64,000 nt of DNA, from contig CANQXF010000005.1 of the NCBI GenBank assembly GCA_947627695.1, positions 62,001 through 126,000 on the forward strand, written 5' to 3'. Positions 35,001 through 43,313 of this stretch are shown here, one piece after another. The translations under genes and the position numbers were made by a program. This DNA comes from an uncultured Ruminiclostridium sp. (GTDB lineage Bacteria > Bacillota > Clostridia > Oscillospirales > Ruminococcaceae). Position 1 is the first letter of the stretch; each line of letters begins with the position of its first letter. The notes beneath the pieces were generated by a model. It saw nothing but the letters and a program-made list of their open reading frames with translations. It did not search any database and was not told where the DNA came from.

Positions 35001-35648
35001 TTACAGGATAAAATCAGCGACCTTGCGCATATTTTCAGCTATGTATGATGCACCGTGGGAGGAAAGCTCCTCTTCACTGCCGTAGCCGCTGAGAACGCCC
35101 ACAGAAGCTATGCCGTTCTCTTTTGCTCCGTCTATGTCGTGGAACCTGTCGCCCACCATAACGACGGAGCTTTTGTCGGTTATTTTCAGGTTTTCCAGAA
35201 CGTACTTTATAATTTCAGACTTGGAGTTTCTGCCGCCGTGGTCAAGCTCTGCGCCGCCGATAAAGTCAAAATATTTCGCAATGTCAAAATATTCCAGAAT
35301 AGGGACAGCAAAGCATTCGGGCTTGGAGGTGGCGAGGGCTGTAATTTTTCCCGCCGCTTTCAGATTTTGGAGCAGCTCCCTGGTGCCGTTTACCAGAGTG
35401 CATTCCTTCCAGCCTGTTTTTGAGTAGCGTTCTCTGTACTTTGCCACCGCTTTTTCCGCCTGAGCGTCGTCAAAGCCGCAGAACGCTTTAAACTGGTCAA
35501 AAAGAGGAGGTCCGATAAAGGAGGAAAGACTGCTTTTGTCCTCCACGGTGATATTAAAGCTGTCAAGAGCGTAGATAACGCAGTTGGAGATCCCCTCAAA
35601 GGGGTCGGTTATAGTTCCGTCAAGGTCAAAAAGTATGTATTTATACAT
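35001..35648 (-). CDS. HAD-family hydrolase (phosphoglycolate phosphatase-like)
   Basis: A 215-residue HAD subfamily IA phosphatase with the nucleophile motif DLDGTITD near the N-terminus, a threonine motif II (ALATSKP), and the acidic motif MVGDRFHDIDGAKENG. The cap domain lies between motifs I and II. Phosphoglycolate phosphatase and pyrophosphatase PpaX are the nearest named relatives; the substrate cannot be settled by eye. It overlaps the last base of the upstream membrane gene. Confidence 0.85.
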   Translation of the reverse strand: MYKYILFDLDGTITDPFEGISNCVIYALDSFNITVEDKSSLSSFIGPPLFDQFKAFCGFDDAQAEKAVAKYRERYSKTGWKECTLVNGTRELLQNLKAAGKITALATSKPECFAVPILEYFDIAKYFDFIGGAELDHGGRNSKSEIIKYVLENLKITDKSSVVMVGDRFHDIDGAKENGIASVGVLSGYGSEEELSSHGASYIAENMRKVADFIL

Positions 35649-36154
35649 TACTGCTTGCCCTTTCTTTTTTTCTTTTCGGGTATCTCCATGGAATATTCCC
35701 CGCCGAGAACGGAGGGAGCCGCCTCGTACTTCTTTTCCCTTGAGGAGTTAAGGTGTTCCTTTATCTTATCACGGTTGGCGATGATCGCTATTGCCAGCGT
35801 TATGAAAAAGACGAAGATTATGGGCATATAAAGCTGGGCGGGGCTTTGCTCCGCTATTCCCCTTTCGCTGTATATCCCTCTGAAAATTCCATAAATTACT
35901 ATGGAAATTATCATTCCAACTGTATGAAAGCAAAGGGCGATCTTGTAGTGCTTCAGCATTACGATAACGGTGCCTGTGATGTAAAATACCACCGAATTTA
36001 TCAGCCACAGCTTTAACACAAAGTGGTTTGCTATCGTTTCGTCCACAAGTCCGCCGCCCATAAGGGCGATGGGAGTGAGTATCCCGAAAATTATGCCCCA
36101 GATAGAGGTTATTATCAATTCAACTGCTTTTAAGATATTTATTACGATTTTCAT
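35648..36154 (-). CDS. Membrane protein of unknown function with basic C-terminus
   Basis: A 168-residue protein with about four transmembrane helices (about residues 8-32, 45-62, 72-90 and 108-128), then a hydrophilic tail ending in a run of Lys/Arg. ATG at 36154 follows GGAAAGG; an in-frame start at 36196 lies in the upstream region and lacks a ribosome site. I recognise no family. It is coupled to the HAD phosphatase gene. Confidence 0.65.
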   Translation of the reverse strand: MKIVINILKAVELIITSIWGIIFGILTPIALMGGGLVDETIANHFVLKLWLINSVVFYITGTVIVMLKHYKIALCFHTVGMIISIVIYGIFRGIYSERGIAEQSPAQLYMPIIFVFFITLAIAIIANRDKIKEHLNSSREKKYEAAPSVLGGEYSMEIPEKKKRKGKQ

Positions 36155-36324
36155 TTTTTTGCCTTTCCTTTGGCTTGCTGAGAATAATGATAGCATATTT
36201 TTTCAGAAAAGGCAATATAAAATTTAAAAAACTTCCTATCATAATGACTTTGCTTTTTGCAGATATTATCATTGCGGCGGGATTTTGGGATACCGCCGCA
36301 ATACGTGAAAAAGGGAATTTTACA

Positions 36325-37548
36325 ATGAAAAAAATTTTATGTTTATATATTCCGATATTTTGTTTAACGATATTATTATTCCTGCAAATCTCATTCTATT
36401 ACACCGCCGTGCCTGACAATTTCTTCCGTGAGGAAGAGGGAAAATTTGCGCTGAAGGCGTATCCTATGATAACCGTCAAGGAAACGGGAGAGAGCGTTCC
36501 CACCGTGCGGACGGGCGGCGAACGGACAATGACGGCGACGCTTTACGGGATAATCCCGATAAAAAACGTTACGGTAACAAGTACGGCGGCGCCCCGTCTT
36601 ATACCCTCGGGAGAGGCGTTCGGACTGAAAATGCTGACGGAGGGGATATATGTGACAGATTACGGCTACGTTGACGGCGTACTGGGAATACGCTCTCCTG
36701 CAAAGGAGGCGGGGCTTGAGATAGGGGACGTGATAATTTCCGCCAACGGAAAAAAGCTGTCTTCCGCAAACGAGCTTTCCGACGCAGTGCAGGCGGACGG
36801 CAAAAGGACGGTGCTTACCGTAAGAAGGGACGGCAGGGATATGACGATTGAGATAACGCCTGAATGTTCAAAGGCGGACGGATTGTTCAAGCTGGGTATC
36901 TGGACAAGGGACAGCTGTGCGGGGATAGGAACGCTTACCTACTATGACGAGGAAAACTGCACCTTCGGCGGGCTGGGTCATTCGGTGTGCGATGTGGATA
37001 CGGGAACGGTGCTTTCGCTTTCAAAGGGGGAGACTGTGCCTGTAAGGATAAACAGAGTGGTGAAAGGCGTTGACGGAAGTCCGGGAGAATTGTGCGGCAG
37101 CTTTATGTCCGCCTCCCCCAGCGGGAGCATTGCGCTGAACACCGACTGCGGAGTGTTCGGGTATTACAGCGGCTCTCCCACAGGAGAAAGCCTGCCCGTT
37201 GCGTTCAAGCAGGATATCGAGGTGGGGGCGGCGCAGATAATAACTACGATAGACGGAATGACGCCGCAGTATTTTGATATCGAGATAGAAAAGGTGAACT
37301 ACAACAGCGACACCGCCGTGAAAAATATGGTGATAAGGATAACGGACGAGGAACTGCTTTCCAAGGCGGGAGGAATAGTTCAGGGTATGAGTGGAAGTCC
37401 CATAATCCAGAACGGAAAAATTGCGGGAGCAGTTACTCACGTTTTTGTGAACGACGTTTCAAGGGGCTACGCAATTTTTGCAGAAAATATGTATGGAGTT
37501 TCATCAAAGCTGGAAAAGGGAGAAGTAAGCAATCTTAATGCAGCTTGA
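36325..37548 (+). CDS. spoIVB: SpoIVB-type serine peptidase (family S55) with PDZ domain
   Basis: SpoIVB is secreted from the forespore and signals activation of pro-sigma-K by cleaving SpoIVFA. The 407-residue protein has an N-terminal hydrophobic anchor (about residues 4-28), a PDZ domain (about 90-180), and the S55 domain with the catalytic histidine in GLGHSVCD (His219) and serine in GMSGSP (about 356-358). ATG at 36325 starts at the signal anchor; a longer frame from 36175 has no support. In most Firmicutes spoIVB precedes spo0A, but here a thiN gene follows. Confidence 0.9.
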   Translation: MKKILCLYIPIFCLTILLFLQISFYYTAVPDNFFREEEGKFALKAYPMITVKETGESVPTVRTGGERTMTATLYGIIPIKNVTVTSTAAPRLIPSGEAFGLKMLTEGIYVTDYGYVDGVLGIRSPAKEAGLEIGDVIISANGKKLSSANELSDAVQADGKRTVLTVRRDGRDMTIEITPECSKADGLFKLGIWTRDSCAGIGTLTYYDEENCTFGGLGHSVCDVDTGTVLSLSKGETVPVRINRVVKGVDGSPGELCGSFMSASPSGSIALNTDCGVFGYYSGSPTGESLPVAFKQDIEVGAAQIITTIDGMTPQYFDIEIEKVNYNSDTAVKNMVIRITDEELLSKAGGIVQGMSGSPIIQNGKIAGAVTHVFVNDVSRGYAIFAENMYGVSSKLEKGEVSNLNAA

Positions 37549-37557
37549 ACGGCATTT

Positions 37558-37594
37558 GCGGCGAAAACACACTTCGCCGCTTTTGCGTTTTTTG
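37558..37594 (+). terminator. Terminator after spoIVB
   Basis: GCGGCGAA (37558-37565) pairs with TTCGCCGC (37573-37580), followed by a T-rich tail. Confidence 0.85.
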
Positions 37595-37596
37595 TA

Positions 37597-37625
37597 TTGA
37601 CAAAGCTGAAATAAAAAAATATAAT
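37597..37625 (+). promoter_or_regulatory. Consensus promoter for thiN and the following HAD gene
   Basis: TTGACA (37597-37602) and TATAAT (37620-37625), 17-base spacer. Confidence 0.82.
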
Positions 37626-37661
37626 TGAATAAAAGGATTTGCTTTGGAGGAACGCCTGTAA

Positions 37662-38309
37662 ATGAATAAATTCATGGTTTTCGGCGGCGGCACAAATTAC
37701 GGACATATTCCCGAAATAAATAAGGGGGATCTTGTGGTCGCGGCGGACAAGGGGTATTACAACTGTATAAAAGCGGGGATAAAGCCTGATATTGCGGTGG
37801 GCGACTGGGATTCCGCAAGCGCGCCCGACGATTGCGAGAGGATAGACCTGGCGGTGGAAAAGGACGATACCGACACTCTCGCCGCGCTGAGAGAGGGGAT
37901 AAAGCGGGGCTTTTCCGAATTTCACATTTACTGCGGGACTGGCGGGGACAGGTTCGACCACACCCTTGCCAATCTGCAAAGCCTTGCGTTTTTATCAAAG
38001 CAGGGGAAAACAGGCTATCTTTACGATAACGCCTGCGTTATCACGGCCGTGACTGACGGCAGGCTTTTCTTCCCTCCAGCAGATGGCGGGGACATAAGCG
38101 TTTTTGCCGCTGACGGAACGGCGCAGGGCGTTACGATAAGGGGACTGAAATATTCCCTTTCCGAGGGGGAGCTGAAATGCGATTTTCCGCTTGGGGTGAG
38201 CAATTCTTTTGTGGGAAAAGCGGCGGAAATTTCAGTCAAGAAAGGTACGCTGCTGGTGGTGTTCCCGATAAGCAATTTTCCCGCAAAAGGAGAAGAAAAT
38301 GGAGTTTGA
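37662..38309 (+). CDS. thiN: Thiamine pyrophosphokinase
   Basis: This enzyme converts thiamine to thiamine pyrophosphate with ATP. The 215-residue protein has the substrate-binding aspartates in ADKGYYN, VGDWDSA and KDDTDTLAAL, and the GGDRFDHTLAN motif, all typical of the family. The C-terminal beta-sandwich follows. It overlaps the next HAD gene by eleven bases. No TPP riboswitch is visible upstream. Confidence 0.93.
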   Translation: MNKFMVFGGGTNYGHIPEINKGDLVVAADKGYYNCIKAGIKPDIAVGDWDSASAPDDCERIDLAVEKDDTDTLAALREGIKRGFSEFHIYCGTGGDRFDHTLANLQSLAFLSKQGKTGYLYDNACVITAVTDGRLFFPPADGGDISVFAADGTAQGVTIRGLKYSLSEGELKCDFPLGVSNSFVGKAAEISVKKGTLLVVFPISNFPAKGEENGV

Positions 38310-38940
38310 GGGATATATTTTCGATCTGGACGGAACGCTGCTGGAGTCGGGGGACGTGTGGAGAGAGATAGACGAGGAGTTTCTCGGCAGCAGAGGACTG
38401 ACGCTGACCGAGGGGTACATAAAGGCGGTGGCGTCGTTAAGGCTGTCGGACGCCGCGGAATTTACCGTCAGGGAATACTCTCTGGAAGAAAAGGCGGAGG
38501 ATATAGCAAGGCTGTGGGTATCAATGGCGGAGAAAAAGTACGCCGAGGAGGTAACGCTGAAGCCTTTTGCAAAGGAGCTTTTGCACAAGCTGAAAAGCGA
38601 GGGGAAAAAGCTGGGCATTGCAACCACCGCACACAAAAATCTTTACGTTCCCGCGATGAAAAGAAACGGGATATACGGTCTGTTCGATACGATAATCGAC
38701 GCAGATACTGTCAATGCGGGAAAGGACAGCCCGCTGATATTTCTTAAAGCGGCGCAGGCGCTGGGGAAAAAGCCGTGCGAATGCGCGGTGTTCGAGGATA
38801 CGCTACAAGGGCTCAGGTCGGCCGCTTCCTGCGGATTTTTCACCGTGGCGATAATGGACAAATTCAACAGCGGCAGCTTTGCGGAGATAGAAAAAACGGC
38901 GGATATGACCGCCGTGGATTTTGAAATATTTTTAAAATAA
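38299..38940 (+). CDS. HAD-family hydrolase (beta-phosphoglucomutase-like)
   Basis: A 213-residue HAD subfamily IA protein with the motif FDLDGTLLESGDVW near residue 8, IATTAHK as motif II, and VFEDTLQGLRSA as the acidic motif. The beta-phosphoglucomutase/sugar-phosphatase group fits best. It overlaps thiN, so the two are coupled. Its end overlaps by nine bases the 3' end of the convergent HAD-fusion gene. Confidence 0.84.
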   Translation: MEFEGYIFDLDGTLLESGDVWREIDEEFLGSRGLTLTEGYIKAVASLRLSDAAEFTVREYSLEEKAEDIARLWVSMAEKKYAEEVTLKPFAKELLHKLKSEGKKLGIATTAHKNLYVPAMKRNGIYGLFDTIIDADTVNAGKDSPLIFLKAAQALGKKPCECAVFEDTLQGLRSAASCGFFTVAIMDKFNSGSFAEIEKTADMTAVDFEIFLK

Positions 38941-40563
38941 CGGAGTGGGGCAAAGCCTGTAAAAATAGGCGCTGCCCTTTTTTCCTATCCTTTCGGTAAC
39001 TCCCATATAGCCTGTTATCTCAAGCATAATGCTGGGGTCGGTGGTTTTCATCAGCTTTCCCAGCTCCGCGAGGGTAAATTCCTCACTCAGTCCGTCGGGG
39101 AGGAAAAAGCTGTAATCCTGCGGCTTTTGCAGGTATATTTCGCGGCGCAGGGCGGTGGGAGTTTTGGAGTATTTCCCTCTGCCGCTTCGCCGCATCGTTT
39201 TTCTGCTGACGTAATTCACTCGCTCCACGTCAAGCTCCGCTATGCAGATCGTAAGATTGGGATCGGTGAGAAAGCTCTTTATGCGGTAAAGCTCAAGGAA
39301 AAATTTCGTGTAGCTGCTGAAATAGCGATAATTTCCCTCTGTGAGTATCTCGCCCGTCTTTGCGTCGGCGTTCAGCGTCCTTACACGGCGCTCAAAGGGG
39401 TATACCACCGTGACGTGGCAGGCTTGAAGCATTTTTTCCAGCTTTTTGTTAAGGCGGGAGAAGTTGGCGGTCTGTATCTCGTAAATTCCGTTTTCCGTCA
39501 CCACGTCGGCGTAAAAATCCCCTATCTTTGCCTCCTGGTCGCAGTCCTCGCCGTAATAATATTTCAGGGCGGAATGTATGCATTTTTCGTTGAGAGTGCC
39601 GATGTTCGTGTACTCGCGGCTTTTCGCCTTTTTCACGGCGGCGGCAAAGCGTTCGGCGTCAGGCTCCTTTATCACGCTTTCCTCGGCTTTGTAGGAGAAA
39701 ATTTCCGCCTGCTCGTTCTCAACAAAGGCGGGAACGCTGATACATTCGCTGCTCCCGATAATTCCGTCCGCAACGGCTTTAAGCTCGTCAAGGGCGTTGC
39801 TGACGGCGTAGCAGCGATCAGCCGCCCTGAACATTGAAGCGTCGTTGACGTTGTCACCAAAGCAGACAAGCTCGTCAGCTCCCAGCATTTCCTTGAGCTG
39901 CAAGGCGGCGTTGGCTTTGGACGCCTTGGCGGAAAACACCTCGTACCAAAATTCGTCCTTGTGGTATGTATCCATCTGCCCGTTGACGGCAAAGCCCTTT
40001 TCGGCGGAAAAAACGCCGTTCAGCGTTTCAATGGGGATAATGGAATTGAAAAAAGTGAAATAGTATATCCTGCCCTCGAAAAGCTGTTCGTAGCTGTCGC
40101 AGGGGCGCAGGGTGGTGTCGCCTTTTCTGTCCTTTAAATAGGTCTTGGTGCGGGCGGTATCGTAGGAAAGATAGCTGACCCGCTGTTCGCCGTCTATAAA
40201 TGCGTAGACGAGGGGAGTTTCGCCGTATTGCATTATCATTTGCTTTGCTTCTTCAAGGCTTTCGGGTTCAAAGTCGTTCATGGCGATAATCTCGCCTGTG
40301 TCGCCTTTCACTATGGCAACGCCGTTCTGAGTGATAACAGGGATAGATATTCCAGCCTTTTGCATTATGGGTCCTGCGCTGACAAAGCGTCTTGCCGTGG
40401 CGTAGGTGAACAGCACGTCCTGCTCTGAAAGCCGCCTGATAAGCTCCGCCGCCCTGTCCTTCAAGCCCGCTTTCATAGTCAGCAAGGTGCCGTCAAGGTC
40501 GGTGACGTAAAGAGTTTTGCGGGAGGGAGAGCCTGTGCGGTTTTTTAACTGTCCTTCCTTCAT
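38932..40563 (-). CDS. Cof-type HAD phosphatase fused to a C-terminal PD-(D/E)XK-like domain
   Basis: A 543-residue protein. Residues about 15-290 form a HAD-IIB (Cof-type) phosphatase with TDLDGTLLT, TYATARR as motif II, and CFGDNVNDASMF as the acidic motif. Residues about 305-543 are a separate domain beginning NEKCIHSALKYYYG. It contains IGDFYADVV...YEIQTANF, a spacing of acidic and ExQ residues reminiscent of PD-(D/E)XK nucleases, and ends in a helical region. I do not know a named function for this domain or the fusion. It precedes, and overlaps by four bases, the ComEA-like gene's stop. Confidence 0.75.
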   Translation of the reverse strand: MKEGQLKNRTGSPSRKTLYVTDLDGTLLTMKAGLKDRAAELIRRLSEQDVLFTYATARRFVSAGPIMQKAGISIPVITQNGVAIVKGDTGEIIAMNDFEPESLEEAKQMIMQYGETPLVYAFIDGEQRVSYLSYDTARTKTYLKDRKGDTTLRPCDSYEQLFEGRIYYFTFFNSIIPIETLNGVFSAEKGFAVNGQMDTYHKDEFWYEVFSAKASKANAALQLKEMLGADELVCFGDNVNDASMFRAADRCYAVSNALDELKAVADGIIGSSECISVPAFVENEQAEIFSYKAEESVIKEPDAERFAAAVKKAKSREYTNIGTLNEKCIHSALKYYYGEDCDQEAKIGDFYADVVTENGIYEIQTANFSRLNKKLEKMLQACHVTVVYPFERRVRTLNADAKTGEILTEGNYRYFSSYTKFFLELYRIKSFLTDPNLTICIAELDVERVNYVSRKTMRRSGRGKYSKTPTALRREIYLQKPQDYSFFLPDGLSEEFTLAELGKLMKTTDPSIMLEITGYMGVTERIGKKGSAYFYRLCPTPLF

Positions 40564-40922
40564 ACGCAGATAAGCTCCTTTATATCGTCGAATTTTCCCT
40601 CGCCTATGCCGCTGACTTCCATTATCTCCTCTATGTCGTCAAAGCCGCCGTTTTCCTCACGGTAGGCGATTATCTTTTCCGCCGTGGCTTCGCCTATTCC
40701 CGGGAGGGTGGAAAGCTCCTCGGCGGTGGCGGTGTTTATGTTCACCAAAGCGGCGGGAGAGGTGGTTTGCTGAGAGGCAGAGGGCGCTTCCGCTTTCTGG
40801 ATCGGCGTCGTTATTTCAGCTATCGCCATAACTCCATGATCGGCTCTGCTTACCGCCACGATGCAGACGCATACTGCGGTAAACAAGGCGCAAAGCAGCC
40901 AGAAAAATATGCTTTGTTTCAC
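40560..40922 (-). CDS. ComEA-like helix-hairpin-helix protein with membrane anchor
   Basis: A 120-residue protein. GTG at 40922 follows AAGGGG and gives a membrane anchor straight away (about residues 5-25); an ATG at 40985 has no good ribosome site. The C-terminal about 65 residues contain the ComEA helix-hairpin-helix pair (VNINTATAEELSTLPGIGEATAEKI). ComEA binds incoming DNA during natural transformation; the rest of the com machinery is not in the window, so other DNA-binding roles remain possible. Confidence 0.85.
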   Translation of the reverse strand: MKQSIFFWLLCALFTAVCVCIVAVSRADHGVMAIAEITTPIQKAEAPSASQQTTSPAALVNINTATAEELSTLPGIGEATAEKIIAYREENGGFDDIEEIMEVSGIGEGKFDDIKELICV

Positions 40923-40977
40923 GTTTATCAGCCCCTTAATCAGTTCATTCAGTGATTCAGAAGTATTTATAATATCT

Positions 40978-41115
40978 TTAGGCATTGATTTGCCGTTTTT
41001 TATATTTTGTTACATAAAATCCTTGTCCAAAATCTAAATCAGCCCTGCCTATATCATCTTCAGGACTTTTTATTACTTCAATAGAACCATGGTACATAAT
41101 TTCATTATCTTCCAT
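40978..41115 (-). pseudogene. N-terminal fragment of a DUF3990-type gene
   Basis: A 45-residue frame whose MYHGSIEVIKSPED...LDFGQGFYVTKYK pattern matches the start of DUF3990 proteins, which are about 150 residues and often sit in toxin-like gene clusters of gut Firmicutes. The frame ends in QINA and runs into the ComEA-like region, so at least two thirds of the gene is missing. Confidence 0.6.
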
Positions 41116-41167
41116 CTATTATTGCCTCTATGATTTTATTCAATGACTATATTGTTTTATTTATGGA

Positions 41168-41281
41168 TTAAATAAATCCACCTATGACGTTGATCTCAAA
41201 AGGAACGGCTCCTTTTCTGAATAATATTTCATCAAGCTCTTCTAACGCTTTGCAAACTGTATACGATATATTATTTTCCAT
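41168..41281 (-). pseudogene. N-terminal fragment of a nucleotidyltransferase-like gene
   Basis: A 37-residue frame ending at VPFEINVIGGFI. The segment LEELDEILFRKGAVPFEINVIGG resembles the start of DUF6036-type nucleotidyltransferases, where the GG motif is followed by the catalytic acidic residues. Those are missing here. It lies next to the DUF3990 fragment, so two adjacent genes are truncated. Confidence 0.5.
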
Positions 41282-41304
41282 TCAGACAACAACCTGATCG
41301 ATCG

Positions 41305-41781
41305 TCAATCAATAAACTCATTAATATCAACGTTTTTCTTCCCTATAACGTTATAAGCATAATTGATTTCTTTATCAGTAAAACGGCTTTCATTTGCTTT
41401 GATAAATCTGTAGGTAAAATGAACATTTATTTTCTTTGCTTTAGTGAACCAAAGGATCCATTCATCAAAATCATCAGCTTTTTCAAGCATATGATCGCAG
41501 ATCATTTTACAATCCTTAAGTTGGCTTAACGAGTCTGTGTTTTTCTGTCTTATAACGTTATAAGCATAATTGATTTCTTTATCAGTAAAACGGCTTTCAT
41601 TTGCTTTGATAAATCTGTAAGTAAAATGAACATTTATTTTCTTTGCTTTAGTGAACCAAAGGATCCATTCATCAAAATCATCAGCTTTTTCAAGCATATG
41701 ATCGCAGATCATTTTACAATCCTTAAGTTGACTAACAAGTTCGCTAAACGAGTCTGTTTTTTTAAGTGGTTTATATGACAT
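41305..41781 (-). CDS. Protein made of two near-identical 69-residue tandem repeats
   Basis: A 158-residue protein of unknown function. A 69-residue unit starting QLKDCKMICDHMLEKADDFD and running through KEINYAYNVI occurs twice, with a 207-bp DNA period and only isolated base differences across about 180 bp. The duplication must therefore be recent. A single-copy ancestor would be about 90 residues. The gene has a ribosome site (AAAGGGGAG) but lies in a region of gene fragments, so it may not be functional. Confidence 0.55.
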   Translation of the reverse strand: MSYKPLKKTDSFSELVSQLKDCKMICDHMLEKADDFDEWILWFTKAKKINVHFTYRFIKANESRFTDKEINYAYNVIRQKNTDSLSQLKDCKMICDHMLEKADDFDEWILWFTKAKKINVHFTYRFIKANESRFTDKEINYAYNVIGKKNVDINEFID

Positions 41782-41889
41782 GATATTTCATACTCCCCTT
41801 TTTCTGAATTTTCTATAATTTTTTAAACTCTTTTAACTGAATAAGCAAAGGACCTGTTTTAAATCATCTTCCTAAAAGTCTGTATATTT

Positions 41890-42009
41890 TCATTGACAAG
41901 TTTCAATCCACTCTTCCAGATCACTAAGGGTTTGATTTGACCGTTTTGGTCAACGTAAAACTTGATCTTCTTCGGCTTTCAGTCGGAGCAGTTAGGTGTA
42001 TTCGCTCAT
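41890..42009 (-). pseudogene. Possible decayed small gene with two in-frame stops
   Basis: A frame from an ATG at 42009 contains two stop codons yet keeps protein-like stretches (KAEEDQVLR and TLSDLEEWIETCQ). The other parts of 41782-42248 hold no clear gene; a terminator lies at its right end. This is a weak call made from appearance only. Confidence 0.25.
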
Positions 42010-42165
42010 GGGGTTTCACTTACCATGTCCTCTATTTTAATTTCGTTGAAATACGTCTGTTTTTATCATTATAGCATACTTTGTCAAAAATTGCACTATA
42101 AGTTTATAATTTTCCGCAAAACGCTGACGGTTATTACAATACAAAAAACGCTTCCGATCGCGTAT

Positions 42166-42197
42166 ATAAAAACACGCTCCTGTGTTAAAGGAGCGTG
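42166..42197 (-). terminator. Terminator after the ABC permease operon
   Basis: CACGCTCC (42173-42180) pairs with GGAGCGTG (42190-42197), with a T run on the minus strand. The stem is related to the hairpins at 47370-47421 and 53904-53955. Confidence 0.82.
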
Positions 42198-42248
42198 AGG
42201 GTTCGGCGCACTGATCATATAATGCAGGCAAACCGTTTAAAATATTTC

Positions 42249-43313
42249 TCAGTTTTCTAAGCAGGACAGCTTATTCAGCCAGCGGCTTAGCAGAAGATAC
42301 GTAAGACCTATCAGCAAGACCGCAAGAAGGCAGGAAACAATTATGCTCAAGGCGCTGAAAGAGCCGCCTCCCGACAGCAGGTCAAACAGCAATAAGCCGA
42401 CTATCGAAACTGCAAGGCTTATAACAAGCTGAAACAGCTTTATGACGGCTCCGCACTTTAGAAAAGTTTTCTTTTTTCCGCCGACGGTCATAAGGGCGCG
42501 ATAATATTTTCGCTTGCTCCCGAAAACGAGATAGCAGTTTATTATAACTCCGAAAAGCGAGATGACAAAGGTTATTATTCCGATAACAGAAAGGGTTATT
42601 GAATTTGAAAAATCTGCGGCGAGGGACTTTAACGGGTCGAAATCCATAACGGCGAATTTATCGGAGTTTGTTTCCGTTCTGAATTTTTCTTTGTCCGTGC
42701 CGTCGGACAGCTTTGTAAACATAATGGGACCCGTCACAGGCGTCAACGCTGTGAATTGCCCGTTATCCAAGGCTATGGCAAATTTTTCATATCTTGACGT
42801 GAAAAAAAGAAAATACTGAACGTCGTCGTTGTCGATAATTCCTACTATCTCATATTTGCTTCCGTCTGAAAGGGTGCCTGTCTGACCGACCTCAAAGCCT
42901 GTGGCTTCGCTCACTAACAAGGGAACGCTATCCGAACCGATTTTGTTTTTTACCGCGTCAATATTGCTTTTGCTCAAAAAGGGCAGGTTTTCGTCAAATA
43001 ATTTCTCTGATACCCCGTAAAGAGCGCAGAGACGTTCATTGTAATCTGTGACTTTGATCCCGTATTCCACACGAGGGTCGTCCTTTATACTGCTGAAATC
43101 ACCGAGGGCGCTTTCGTCATATATTTTTACGGCGTTTCCCGCCTTCGAATCTATCAGGTAAACCAGCGTCCCGATGTAATCGCCTATTGCTCCTGTCATA
43201 ATATTTGCGCAAATCATCATAACGGTAAGCATAAGAACGATGACAATTTCACCGCCTGTATTGCTTTTTAATTCGCTTTTTACCAACGCGGCGGTTTTCT
43301 TTAAATTATCCAT
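42249..43313 (-). CDS. ABC transporter permease (FtsX/MacB type), second subunit
   Basis: A 354-residue permease with one N-terminal transmembrane helix, a large extracytoplasmic domain (about residues 50-230) and three C-terminal helices, the FtsX/MacB layout. The ATG overlaps the upstream permease stop by eight bases. Such paired permeases often export peptides or lipids, or act in antimicrobial-peptide resistance; the cargo is unknown. It is the last gene of the sigma-regulated operon and is followed by a terminator. Confidence 0.78.
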   Translation of the reverse strand: MDNLKKTAALVKSELKSNTGGEIVIVLMLTVMMICANIMTGAIGDYIGTLVYLIDSKAGNAVKIYDESALGDFSSIKDDPRVEYGIKVTDYNERLCALYGVSEKLFDENLPFLSKSNIDAVKNKIGSDSVPLLVSEATGFEVGQTGTLSDGSKYEIVGIIDNDDVQYFLFFTSRYEKFAIALDNGQFTALTPVTGPIMFTKLSDGTDKEKFRTETNSDKFAVMDFDPLKSLAADFSNSITLSVIGIITFVISLFGVIINCYLVFGSKRKYYRALMTVGGKKKTFLKCGAVIKLFQLVISLAVSIVGLLLFDLLSGGGSFSALSIIVSCLLAVLLIGLTYLLLSRWLNKLSCLEN

